Assembly (NCBI GenBank): GCA_030424845.1
Contig: JAUHWC010000002.1
Span: 124,001-188,000, forward strand
Direction: 5' to 3'
Source: Alphaproteobacteria bacterium
GTDB taxonomy: Bacteria; Pseudomonadota; Alphaproteobacteria; Sphingomonadales; Sphingomonadaceae
DNA: 64,000 nucleotides
Of the stretch, positions 44,387 to 53,706 are shown in pieces. The notes under the pieces were generated by a model. The model was not told the DNA's origin. It did no database searches and saw nothing but the letters and a program-made list of their open reading frames with translations. Position 1 is the stretch's first letter. Each line of letters begins with the position of its first letter. Made by a program: the position numbers and the translations under genes.

Positions 44387-45148
44387 ATGAGTGGGCAGAT
44401 AGCCATCAACGAAACAGGCGGCGTTATGTCGCTGCTGATCGATCGCCCGGACAAGAAGAACGCGCTGACCGATGCGCTCTATGGCGCGCTGTCGGATGCA
44501 ATGGAACGGGCAGAAACCGACGCCGCCATCCGCGCAGTGGTGATCCGCGGGGCGGGCGATGCCTTTTGCGCGGGCAATGACATTGCCGACTTCCTGACGC
44601 TGGCAGACCGCAAGGACGAGGCGCAGGTGTTCCGTTTCCTGCGGCTGCTCGGCACCTTCTCCAAGCCGCTTCTGGCAGGTGTCCAGGGCCGCGCGGTGGG
44701 CATCGGCACCACCATGCTGCTGCATTGCGACCATGTCGTGCTGGCAGAAGACGCGCAGTTGAGCACGCCCTTCGTCTCGCTTGGCCTGGTCCCCGAAGCT
44801 GCCTCCAGCCTGCTGCTGCCGCGCCTCATCGGTCAGCCCCGCTCCTTTGCCATGCTGGCGATGGGTGCCGTGATGCCAGCCGGGGAAGCGCGAGAGGCGG
44901 GCCTCGCCAACGCCGTGGTTCCGCGCGAGGCGCTGGAGGATACCGTGATGCAGGCCGCGCAGCGCATTGCCGCTCTGCCCCCCGGCGCAGTGCAGCAGAC
45001 CAAGGCGCTGATGCGCGATAGCGAGGCCATTGCGCAGGTCATGGAGGCCGAGATCGAGGTCTTCGCAGCGCGCCTGAAAAGCGGCGAGGCACGCGAAGCC
45101 TTCACCGCCTTCCTGGAAAAACGCGCCCCCGATTTCTCGGCTTTCTAG
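44387..45148 (+). CDS. Enoyl-CoA hydratase/isomerase family protein
   Basis: 253 residues, crotonase fold. The oxyanion-hole segments are FCAGNDIADFL and VQGRAVGIGTTMLLHCD. In place of the classical paired glutamates the second catalytic region reads FVSLGLVPEAASSLLL, keeping one glutamate, which points to an isomerase or related activity as much as a hydratase. It could act on CoA-activated side chains of aromatics or in beta-oxidation. It stands alone and its stop overlaps the convergent PQQ dehydrogenase pseudogene. Confidence 0.87.
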   Translation: MSGQIAINETGGVMSLLIDRPDKKNALTDALYGALSDAMERAETDAAIRAVVIRGAGDAFCAGNDIADFLTLADRKDEAQVFRFLRLLGTFSKPLLAGVQGRAVGIGTTMLLHCDHVVLAEDAQLSTPFVSLGLVPEAASSLLLPRLIGQPRSFAMLAMGAVMPAGEAREAGLANAVVPREALEDTVMQAAQRIAALPPGAVQQTKALMRDSEAIAQVMEAEIEVFAARLKSGEAREAFTAFLEKRAPDFSAF

Positions 45149-47128
45149 TCCTCGGCAGCCAGCGCCTCTTCGGGCAAGGCAAAGGCGACATAGCGCATGG
45201 TTTCCGGCGCGGGCGGGATGCCCAGGCCCTGCTGGAACTGCCCGTCCCAGCCCACCGGGATCACCACGAACTGCCGGCCATCGGCTTCATAGATGGCTGG
45301 CGTGCCCTCGCCTGCTGCCGGCAAGTCATACTCCCACAGGATCTGGCCGGTCGAGGCATCGCGGGCGCGGAACTTGCGGTCGCTGGCGGTGCGCACGAAC
45401 AGCAAGTCGCCCGCCGTCGCTGTCGGCCCGCCGCGCGTGGCCTGCGCCCCTGTTCCGGTGATGCCCTGCTGCGCCAGCGGCCACAGGTCACCGTTGGGCA
45501 CCTGGTAGAGCATGTTGCCCGATTGCATGTCATAGGAGGTGATGGTGGACCATGGCGGACTGATCGGCACCATGCCGTTGGACTGGATCATGAAATCGAA
45601 CGGCGCGGAATAGGGCATTACGTCCGGAATTTCGGAATTGGGCATGCCCGCGCGCGCTTCGGGCGTGTCATTGGGAATGTGGCGCAGCAGCGAGGGGTAG
45701 TTGCGCACGACGATGAACAGCCTCTTGTTGACCGGATCGACCGAGACCATGCCGAAGTTGGAACCGCCGTTCTCGCTGGGCATCAGGATGGTGCCTTGCG
45801 TGCTGACCGGCGTGAACAGCCCTTCGTTGCGCGCGGTGCGCAGGATCTCGCGCACGTTCTCCTTGTCCTCGTCCGTCAGGTAGGGATTGATGTCCTCTTC
45901 AGTAAAGCGCTGGCGGGCATAATACGGCGGCCATTGCGGGATCGGCTGCGTGGGCGATGCCTTTTCGCCCGGCGTGGTCGGCTGCGGCACCGCCACTTCC
46001 TCGATGGGCCAGATCGGCGTGCCATCGCGCCGGTCGAACACCAGCAGCCAACCCATCTTAGTAGCCTGGATCACGATCGGCACCTCTTCCCCGTTGCGCT
46101 CGATGGTGAGCAGCTTGGGCGAGGTGGGCAGGTCATAATCCCACAGGTCGTGATGCACCGCCTGGAAATGCCACACGCGCTCACCCGTGCGGGCGTTGAG
46201 CGCGATGATCGAATTGGCGAACAGGTTGTCGCCTTCGCGATTGCCGCCATACCAATCGAAGCGCGGCGCACCTGTGGGAATATAGAGCATCCCCAGTTCC
46301 GGATCGACGGTGAAGCTGGACCAGTTGTGCGCGCCCCCGAAACGATCGCGGTCAGGCACGTCCGGCCAGGTATCGTAACCGAATTCGCCTTCCTGCGGCA
46401 CGGTGTGGAACACCCAGTTCAACTCGCCCGTACGCACATCGTAAGACTGGATGTCCGCGGGCGAACTGTCATAGGCATAATTGTCCGCGGGCAAGGCGAT
46501 GATGATCTGGTCCTCGAACACGCGGCCGGGGTTGTCATGCTGCAAGGGACGCACGCTCGCGCGGTCTTCGCGCGAAAGCTGGTCCCGCAAATCGATCCCG
46601 CCTTCCGGGCCGAAACCTTCGATGATGGTGCCCGTATCGGCGTCGATCGCCCGCAGCATCCCGTCATTCAGCACGAACAGGCGGCGTTCTGTTCCATCCT
46701 CACTTTCCCAGAAGCTGACCCCGCGATTGCCGATGCGGCCTTCGAACTGGGTGCGCCAGATCTCCTCGCCCGTTGCTCCGTCCAGCGCGATCAGCGCATC
46801 GGGATTGTTAGGGGCCACGACATACAACGATGGTGGGGTTGTAACGGAAGCCATAGTGACCGGTGCCGAGCGTGCCGACATCGACTTCCCATGCCTTTTC
46901 CAGCAGGTGGACATTGTCCTTGTCGATCTGGTCCAGCCCCGAATATTGCGAGGAATCGACGCCCGACAGGTATCCGTCCCAGCTGGTGTAATCGATGCTG
47001 TTGGCGCGCGGTGCGGCAGGCTGTTCGGCCGCTTCCTGCGCGTGCGTGGTCGCCGGCAGGCACAGGGCCAAGGCGCAGGTTGCAAACAAGGCCTTGCGCA
47101 TCGCCAGCCCGGAAAAAGCGCGTCCCAT
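45145..47128 (-). pseudogene. PQQ-dependent dehydrogenase (glucose/quinate dehydrogenase-like), frameshifted
   Basis: An N-terminal frame (start ATG 47126-47128 after GGGGAGAGA) has a Sec signal (ALALCLPATTHAQ) and the family opening SGLDQIDKDNVHLLEKAWEV. It stops at 46808. The rest, from SLYVVAPNNPDALIALDGAT, continues in another frame to 45145. The break lies near 46820-46831, where the usual D-G-x residues before LYVV are missing. An 11-base loss between GTTG repeats would explain it. Later motifs (HHDLWDYDLPTSP, TGTGAQATRGGP) are intact and no cytochrome domain is present. A sequencing error is the alternative to a true pseudogene. Confidence 0.8.
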
Positions 47129-47216
47129 CAGTCTCTCCCCTCAAATGGTGCGTGATTCTGCACGCCACACTAGGATGGGGATGAGGACGGTCTTTGCTTT
47201 GGAACAAAGAGGCGGC

Positions 47217-48188
47217 CTATTCGGCCGCGACAGCCTGCCGCTTGGAATCCTCAAGTTCGGCAAGGAAGCGCTCGGCGTCGAGCGCGGCCATGCAGCCGGT
47301 GCCGGCCGCTGTCACCGCCTGGCGATAGGTGTGGTCCATCACGTCGCCCGCCGCGAACACGCCGGGGATAGCCGTTTTGGGCGTGCCGGGTTCGACCACG
47401 AGATAGCCGCCGGCATCGGTTTCCAGCTTGCCCTTGAACAGCTCGGTCGAAGGCGCGTGGCCGATGGCGACGAAGGCCCCGTCCACTTCCAGCGTGCTCT
47501 TCTCGCCCGTCACCGTATCGACCAGCTCGAGATGGTGCAGCGTGCCGTTCTCGCCAGCCACGAAGCGCTCCACCGTCTTGTTCCACAGCGGCGTGATCTT
47601 CTCGTTGGCGAAGAGGCGATCCTGCAGGATCTTTTCCGAACGCAGCTCGTCCCTGCGGTGGATCAGCGTGACATCGTCGGAATGGTTGGTGAGGTAGAGT
47701 GCTTCCTCGACAGCGGTGTTGCCGCCACCGATCACTGCCACCTTCTTGCCGCGATAGAAGAAGCCGTCACAGGTGGCACAGGCAGACACGCCCTTGCCGC
47801 CCAGTTCCTGTTCGCCCGGAACGCCCAGCCACTTGGCCTGCGCGCCGGTGGCGATCACCAGCACATCACCGATATATTCATCGCCCGAATCGCCAATGGC
47901 CTTGAAGGGGGAGCCACCTTCGAGATCGACCTCCACGATCGTGTCCCACATCATGCGGGTGCCGACATGTTCCGCCTGCTTCTGCATCTGCTCCATCAGC
48001 CACGGGCCCTGGATCACGTCGGCAAAACCGGGATAGTTCTCGACATCGGTGGTGATGGTCAGCTGGCCGCCGGGCTGAAGTCCTTGCACCACGATCGGCT
48101 CCATCCCCGCACGCGCGCCATAGATGGCAGCGGAATAGCCGGCGGGGCCGGAACCGATGATGAGCATGCGGGTCTTGTGGGTGGTCAT
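47217..48188 (-). CDS. trxB: Thioredoxin-disulfide reductase
   Basis: Reduces thioredoxin with NADPH through FAD and a redox disulfide; 323 residues. The active-site CATC is in SACATCDGFFYRGKKVAVIG, the FAD motif is LIIGSGPAGYSAAIYGARAG, and VFAAGDVMDHTYRQAV is near the C-terminus. Full length, cytoplasmic, single gene. Confidence 0.96.
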   Translation of the reverse strand: MTTHKTRMLIIGSGPAGYSAAIYGARAGMEPIVVQGLQPGGQLTITTDVENYPGFADVIQGPWLMEQMQKQAEHVGTRMMWDTIVEVDLEGGSPFKAIGDSGDEYIGDVLVIATGAQAKWLGVPGEQELGGKGVSACATCDGFFYRGKKVAVIGGGNTAVEEALYLTNHSDDVTLIHRRDELRSEKILQDRLFANEKITPLWNKTVERFVAGENGTLHHLELVDTVTGEKSTLEVDGAFVAIGHAPSTELFKGKLETDAGGYLVVEPGTPKTAIPGVFAAGDVMDHTYRQAVTAAGTGCMAALDAERFLAELEDSKRQAVAAE

Positions 48189-48413
48189 GGAATCGCTCTG
48201 TCAGCTTTTTGGGAAAATCGCTTTTCGAGTTAGGCCGCGAAGGAGGGCTTTTCAACTGCGCGACAGGGGCCGGATGGGGACCAGCCTGTGGAAAGCAAAC
48301 TTCCTTGCCGTCGGCAATTGTATCGAGCGTTAGAATGGCCTTGCAATCGCTCCAGCGGCGCGCAAGCATGGAAACAAGGTGGAAGCAGCGCTTCCAAGGG
48401 GAGAGGGATTGAT

Positions 48414-49985
48414 ATGAGCAAGGACAACGCCGGCCCGCGGCTCGACCGTCGCGGATTCATGGGGGCAACCACGCTGGGAACGGGCGCGGCACTGGTGGGC
48501 CTTGGCGCTGCCGGAAGCGCGCTGGCGCAACCGGGAACCGCCAACCCGGCCGCAGGCGCACCGCAAGTGGACTTTCCCGAAAACCCGCGCGCTTTCGGCG
48601 GCAGCGGCACGGTGCGCACCGAAATGGACCTGCGCGATTGCGAGGTGGAGGGTGACTGGCCGAAGGACCTTGACGGTGCCTTCTATCGTGTCGGCCCTGA
48701 TCCGCAGTATCCCAAGCCCCCCGAGTTCGAGAATGACATTCCCTTCGACGGCGAAGGCCATGTCTCGATGTTCCGGATCAAGGACGGGCATGTCGACTAC
48801 AAGACGCGCTATCCCCGCAACGCCCGCTATGTCGCGCAGGCAGAGGCGCGCCAGTCGCTGTTCGGCATGTATCGCAACCCCACGACCGACCACCCCAGCG
48901 TGGAAGGCATGAACCGCGGCACGGCCAATACCCAGCTGTTCACCCACCACGGCAAGCTGCTGGTCTTCAAGGAAGACAGCCCGCCGGTGGCGATGGACCC
49001 GCTGACGCTGGAAACCACCGATCCCGAATACACCTTCGGCGGGAAGCTGGAGAGCCAGACCCACACCGCGCACCCGAAGATCGATCCGCTGACGGGCGAG
49101 TTCGTCAGCTTCGGATACGAGGCAGGCGGCTTCCTGTCGAAGGACGTGAATGTCTTTTCGGCAGACAAGGACGGCAATATCACCTGGTCCGTGACCGTGG
49201 AGGCACCCTATGCCGGGATGATGCACGATTTCTGCGTCACGCAGGATTACGTGGTGCTCTACCTCGTCAACATGGTGGCAGACCCGCAGCGCATTGCGGC
49301 AGGCGGTGTGCACTTCTCCTATGACAGCAAGACGCCGTGCTACATGGGCGTGCTGCGCCGCGGCGGCGATGGCAGCGATATCAAGTGGCTGACCGGCCCC
49401 AACCTGTTCTGCACCCACGTGATGGGCGGCTGGAACGATGGAACGAAGATCACGGTGGACATGGATGGCGGCGAAGGCAACCAGTTCCCCTTCTTCCCGA
49501 GCCTGCACGAGCCTTTCGATCCGGTGAAAGGCACCGGCTACCTGCGCCGCTTCACGGTGGACATGGGCACCGATCCCGATAGCTATCAGGCGGAAACCAT
49601 CTTCCCTGAATTGCAGGGCGTTCTGGCCCGCCAGGATGACCGTTTCCACACCCTGCCCTATCGCTGGGGGTTCCTGCAGGTAACCGGGCCTAATGGCGGC
49701 TGGGGCATCGTCGACCACCAGACGGGCACCAGCAAGATCGCCCGGGTTGACGGCTATTCCCTGTCCGAGATGTGCTTCGTGCCAAGGACACCGGATGCAC
49801 CCGAGGGCGATGGCTACCTGATCGGCCTCGGCTCCTCGCAGGCCGAAAACGGCCGCTCCAACCTGTTCCTGTTCGACCTGGCAGATGTCGATGCCGGTCC
49901 GCGCGCATGGGTCAAGATGCCCTATCGCTGCGTCGGGCAGGTGCACGGCTGGTGGGCGGATGCCAGCGCCATCGGCGAGGCCTGA
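48414..49985 (+). CDS. Tat-exported carotenoid oxygenase family protein, lignostilbene dioxygenase-like
   Basis: 523 residues from ATG 48414, with GGGAGAGGG upstream. The N-terminus has DRRGFMGATTLG followed by a hydrophobic stretch and an AxA-type cleavage site near residue 39: a twin-arginine signal. The iron ligands are kept as H220 (TAHPK), H271 (MMHDF), H335 (THVMG) and H511 (VHGWW). The residues that recognise the phenol ring in lignostilbene dioxygenases are also kept: F111 (IPFDGEG), Y153 (MYRNP) and K187 (FKEDSP). Export of such an enzyme is unusual; Tat fits export with iron already bound. The PQQ dehydrogenase starts five bases after its stop. Confidence 0.88.
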   Translation: MSKDNAGPRLDRRGFMGATTLGTGAALVGLGAAGSALAQPGTANPAAGAPQVDFPENPRAFGGSGTVRTEMDLRDCEVEGDWPKDLDGAFYRVGPDPQYPKPPEFENDIPFDGEGHVSMFRIKDGHVDYKTRYPRNARYVAQAEARQSLFGMYRNPTTDHPSVEGMNRGTANTQLFTHHGKLLVFKEDSPPVAMDPLTLETTDPEYTFGGKLESQTHTAHPKIDPLTGEFVSFGYEAGGFLSKDVNVFSADKDGNITWSVTVEAPYAGMMHDFCVTQDYVVLYLVNMVADPQRIAAGGVHFSYDSKTPCYMGVLRRGGDGSDIKWLTGPNLFCTHVMGGWNDGTKITVDMDGGEGNQFPFFPSLHEPFDPVKGTGYLRRFTVDMGTDPDSYQAETIFPELQGVLARQDDRFHTLPYRWGFLQVTGPNGGWGIVDHQTGTSKIARVDGYSLSEMCFVPRTPDAPEGDGYLIGLGSSQAENGRSNLFLFDLADVDAGPRAWVKMPYRCVGQVHGWWADASAIGEA

Positions 49986-49990
49986 CCACC

Positions 49991-52018
49991 ATGATCGCAG
50001 TCCTGCGCTCCGCCGCTGCGGCGGGCCTTGTCCTGCTGGCAACAGCGTGCACCCCTGCGCCCGGCAACGTTGACTGGGCGAATACCGGCAATGGCTGGGA
50101 AGAGGCGCATTACAGCCCGCTGGACCAGATCAATGCGGACAATGTCGGCGAACTCGGCCTTGCCTGGTATGCCGATCTCAACACCGATCGCGGGCAGGAA
50201 GCCACGCCGCTGGTGGTGGACGGGGTGCTGTTCAACACCGAACCATGGAACATCACCACCGCCTATGATGCAGTAACGGGCGAACAGCTGTGGCGTTATG
50301 ACCCCGAAGTGCCGTTGCGTTTCGGGCGGCTGGCCTGCTGCGACATCGTGACGCGCGGCGCGGCCTATCACGATGGCAAGGTGATCATCGGCACGCTGGA
50401 CGGGCGACTGATCGCGCTGGATGCGGCAACGGGCGAGGAGGTGTGGTCCACCCTCACCGTCGACAATTCCGCCAATTACACCATCACTGGCGCGCCGCGC
50501 GTATCGGGCGACAAGGTGTTCATCGGCAATGGCGGCGCGGAACTGGGCGTGCGCGGATATGTCTCGGCCTATGACGCAGGGACCGGCGAGATGATCTGGC
50601 GCTGGCATACCGTGCCGGGCAATCCCGCGGACGGATTCGAGAATGCGGCGATGGAAATGGCCGCGCAGACATGGTCGGGCGAATGGTGGAAGGCCGGCGG
50701 GGGCGGCACCGTGTGGGATGGCATCAGTGTCGATCCCGAACTCGGCCTCGTCTATATCGGCACCGGCAACGGTTCGCCCTGGGTGCGCAAGTGGCGCAGC
50801 CCGGAAGGCGGCGACAACCTGTTCCTTACCAGCATCGTCGCGCTCGACATCGAAACGGGCGAATACCGCTGGCATTACCAGACCGTGCCGGGCGAAGAGT
50901 GGGACTACACCGCCACGCAGAACATGGTGCTGGCCGATATCGAGCTTGATGGCGAGATCCGCCATGTCTTGATGCAGGCCCCCAAGAACGGCTTCTACTA
51001 CGTGCTCGACCGGGAAACGGGCGAACTGCTCAGCGCCGAAACGCTGGCCCCCATCAGCTGGGCCAGCGGCATCGACATGGCCACCGGCCGACCGATCGAG
51101 AACCCCGAGGCGCGTTACGGCACCGTGCCGGTGATGGTCAGCCCCGGGGCAGGCGGCGTGCACAACTGGAACCCGATGGCCTTTTCGCCCGATACCGGCC
51201 TTGCCTATATCCCGATCACCGAAACCTACATGGCCTATGCCGCTGCGGAAAACTACGAGCCCGGGCGCGGGCTTGGCACGGCCTTTTCGGGGCATGACGA
51301 TATCCGCCGGCAGATCGCCGAATATGCCGACGCCAATACCAGGAGCTGGCTTGCCGCATGGGATCCGGCAACGCAGAGCGAGCGCTGGCGCGTTCCCTAT
51401 CCGCAGAAGGGTTCGGGCGGCGTTCTGGCGACGGGCGGCAACCTGGTGTTCCAGGGCACCATCGGCACCACCTTTGCCGCCTACAATGCCACCACCGGGG
51501 AGAAGGTGTGGGAGATGCCGGTACAGAACGTGCCCATCGCCGCGCCCATCACCTACATGGTGGACGGTGTACAATATATCGCCGTCAATGCCGGTTGGGG
51601 CGGAGGCCTGGCCCATGTCGAGCGTGCCGCCTATTCCGAACTGCACCTGGGCAAGCCGCGGCTGCTGGTGTTCCGCCTTGGCGGGACAGCCGAACTGCCG
51701 CCGCTGCCGGAGGAAAGCTTTGTCGTTCCCGAACTCGCGCCGCCTCCGCCGCTCACCGGCAGCGCTGAACAGGTGGCGCTGGGCGAACAGCTTTACGGCG
51801 CGAACTGCGCCATCTGCCACGGCAATGCGGCGCGCGGCGGGGTGAAGGACCTGCGCCACATGGCGCCCGACACGCATGCCGCCTTTTCCGAAATCGTGCT
51901 GGGCGGAAGCCGCGCAGCCAATGGCATGGTAAGCTTTGCCGATGTCCTGAGCGAAGAGGAAAGCGAGGCGATCCACCAGTACCTGATCGCCCGCGCAAAC
52001 GAGGATTGGGGCGGTTGA
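49991..52018 (+). CDS. PQQ-dependent alcohol/aldehyde dehydrogenase with C-terminal cytochrome c domain
   Basis: 675 residues, periplasmic quinohemoprotein. The N-terminal signal ends LLATAC (Cys20), suggesting a lipoprotein, although the lipobox is not ideal. The eight-bladed propeller has the vicinal disulfide C116-C117 (LACCDIVTRG), IGTGNGSPW for metal/PQQ contact and the catalytic Asp305 in EEWDYTATQ. Thr, not Asp, two residues later suggests a calcium rather than lanthanide enzyme. The heme site is CAICH (606-610). Electrons from an alcohol or aldehyde would go to the respiratory chain. It sits between the exported dioxygenase and the exported NTF2-fold protein. Confidence 0.92.
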   Translation: MIAVLRSAAAAGLVLLATACTPAPGNVDWANTGNGWEEAHYSPLDQINADNVGELGLAWYADLNTDRGQEATPLVVDGVLFNTEPWNITTAYDAVTGEQLWRYDPEVPLRFGRLACCDIVTRGAAYHDGKVIIGTLDGRLIALDAATGEEVWSTLTVDNSANYTITGAPRVSGDKVFIGNGGAELGVRGYVSAYDAGTGEMIWRWHTVPGNPADGFENAAMEMAAQTWSGEWWKAGGGGTVWDGISVDPELGLVYIGTGNGSPWVRKWRSPEGGDNLFLTSIVALDIETGEYRWHYQTVPGEEWDYTATQNMVLADIELDGEIRHVLMQAPKNGFYYVLDRETGELLSAETLAPISWASGIDMATGRPIENPEARYGTVPVMVSPGAGGVHNWNPMAFSPDTGLAYIPITETYMAYAAAENYEPGRGLGTAFSGHDDIRRQIAEYADANTRSWLAAWDPATQSERWRVPYPQKGSGGVLATGGNLVFQGTIGTTFAAYNATTGEKVWEMPVQNVPIAAPITYMVDGVQYIAVNAGWGGGLAHVERAAYSELHLGKPRLLVFRLGGTAELPPLPEESFVVPELAPPPPLTGSAEQVALGEQLYGANCAICHGNAARGGVKDLRHMAPDTHAAFSEIVLGGSRAANGMVSFADVLSEEESEAIHQYLIARANEDWGG

Positions 52019-52053
52019 AGGGCCGCGCGACATCAACGAGGGAGAGGATCACC

Positions 52054-52656
52054 ATGACCATCTGGAAGAATGCCAAACTGGCGCTGGGCGCGGCAGGGCT
52101 GGCGCTGGCGGCGAGCGCCGCATCCCCCGCGATGGCGGAACAGCCGACCTACCACCCCGGCTATGCCGACGACCGGGCGGAGATCGAGGACCTGATGGCG
52201 CGATACCTCTTCGCCATCGATTTCCATGACTGGGATGCCTACGTCGCCACCTTTGCACCTGACGGCACGATCGAATTTGCCAACGGCAGCTTCACCGGAC
52301 GCGAAGCCATCCGCGAGGCGGTGACCAGTTTCGCCGCCCGTATCGGCGAGTTCTACACCACCGAGGATGGCAGCCCGGCAAAGCTGCGCCACGTGATCCT
52401 GCAATCCACCATTCGCGTGGAAGGGGACAAGGCATGGGCCACCAGCCTGTGGGTGGAAATGGCCAATGACGGACCCGGCGACAGTTTGAAGATGGGCACC
52501 TTCGGCACTTACGAAGACCAGCTGGAGCGGATCGACGGCCAATGGCTGCTGACCTATCGCAACGTGCTGAACGACTTCATCCCCGGCCGCAATCCCGGCC
52601 CGGAAAACCCGGTTCGCGCCATGGATGCCGCAGCGCAGGCCTGGCAGGACCGCTAA
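52054..52656 (+). CDS. Exported NTF2/SnoaL-fold protein, candidate periplasmic formaldehyde lyase
   Basis: 200 residues from ATG 52054 (GGGAGAGGA upstream). A Sec signal (about residues 1-28, cleavage AMA/EQ) precedes a SnoaL-like domain homologous along its length to the cytoplasmic protein at 12.2 kb: ADDRAEIEDLMARYLFAIDF, TFAPDGTIEF, TGREAIRE, LRHVILQSTIRVEGD and KMGTFGTYEDQL. Sphingomonad LdpA, which deformylates diarylpropanes to stilbenes, has this fold. Being third in an operon with a stilbene-cleaving-type enzyme makes the same role in the periplasm plausible. This is inferred from fold and context. Confidence 0.82.
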   Translation: MTIWKNAKLALGAAGLALAASAASPAMAEQPTYHPGYADDRAEIEDLMARYLFAIDFHDWDAYVATFAPDGTIEFANGSFTGREAIREAVTSFAARIGEFYTTEDGSPAKLRHVILQSTIRVEGDKAWATSLWVEMANDGPGDSLKMGTFGTYEDQLERIDGQWLLTYRNVLNDFIPGRNPGPENPVRAMDAAAQAWQDR

Positions 52657-52671
52657 GGCCGCAAGGCAAGG

Positions 52672-53706
52672 CTATTCGCCGCCGGCCTCGCGCGCTGCGC
52701 GGTCGGCGGTGATGTAGTTGCGGATCTGCACATTGCCTTCGTGGCAGGCATATTCGAACTGCTCGTATTCATCATCGCGCTGCCAGACGGTGCGTGCACC
52801 CCAGGGCGCGGTATAGTTGACCGGATCGGTGAAGGTCATTTCGTAGACGATCGAATCCGGGCCGGTCATGGTCAGCCGTTCGACAAGGTGCGCTTCCCGG
52901 CTGACCGGGCTGTCATTGTTGCGCGGCGATCCGCTGGTCACCACACTGGTGGCAGAAGGGCCGGGGCGGAAATTGGTGGTCTCGATCACCAGCGTGTTGG
53001 CATCCTCCCAATGGCCGCGGCTTTCGCCCATCCAGTGGCCGATCTGTGCCGGGACCGGCGGCCGGCCATCCGTCGGGATCAGGCGGACCTCGTGGATCAT
53101 CTCCAGCTGCATGGCCACCAGGCCGGGTGACTGGAAGATGCGGATGCCGTTGTTGTACATGCCCGGAAACATGCTTGTCGGCAGGCCGCGCGTGATGCAG
53201 CGATCCCAGCTGTCGAAATCGGTCCAGCTCCTGAAACTCTGCCCGTTGCGCCAGCTTGACCGCATGGCATCGGCATTGCGCTGGCCTTGTTCCGTCTTGG
53301 CCGGCAGGCGCCCGTTCGCAGGTAGCACCAGGAAGGAGGTGCGCCGGTTGGCATCGCCCATTTCCGCCCAATGACCCATGCCGATGGTGTCGCTGGCGTC
53401 CTCTTCCTCGTAGCGGCCGCGCATGTCGGCCAGCCGTTCGGACTTGGCGGCATTTTCCGCCTCGGTCAGGAATACCCGTTCGCCCTGTTCCACCGGACGC
53501 TCGAACGGCGTGCCGTTGAGATGGTCGATCGGCCAGCCACCACGGAAATCGGGTTCGCCCCAGGGGGTTTGCGCGGGCGTATAGTCATCCGGCACAGCGG
53601 GCAGCACCGTCAGGTCGATCTCTCCATCCTGCGCCTGCGCTGCAGCGGCGGACAAGAGCGCGGGAGCGAGCAGGCTGGCAAGAATCGGGCCGCGGATGGA
53701 AGTCAT
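52672..53706 (-). CDS. Secreted protein of unknown function
   Basis: 344 residues with a Sec signal (LASLLAPALLSAAAAQAQ, cleavage near residue 25). The mature part contains TPWGEPDFRGGWPIDHLNG, GMYNNGIRIFQSPGLVAMQL and GHWEDANTLVIETTNFRPG. These repeat-like patterns occur in a large uncharacterised family of secreted proteins found in acidobacteria and proteobacteria. I cannot name a function. It converges on the exported dioxygenase operon with a 15-base gap, and its product would share the periplasm with that system. Confidence 0.8.
   Translation of the reverse strand: MTSIRGPILASLLAPALLSAAAAQAQDGEIDLTVLPAVPDDYTPAQTPWGEPDFRGGWPIDHLNGTPFERPVEQGERVFLTEAENAAKSERLADMRGRYEEEDASDTIGMGHWAEMGDANRRTSFLVLPANGRLPAKTEQGQRNADAMRSSWRNGQSFRSWTDFDSWDRCITRGLPTSMFPGMYNNGIRIFQSPGLVAMQLEMIHEVRLIPTDGRPPVPAQIGHWMGESRGHWEDANTLVIETTNFRPGPSATSVVTSGSPRNNDSPVSREAHLVERLTMTGPDSIVYEMTFTDPVNYTAPWGARTVWQRDDEYEQFEYACHEGNVQIRNYITADRAAREAGGE

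Noticed and set aside
49991-52018. Lanthanide-dependent PQQ dehydrogenase
   Set aside because: The residue two after the catalytic Asp305 is Thr, not the Asp expected of lanthanide-binding enzymes.
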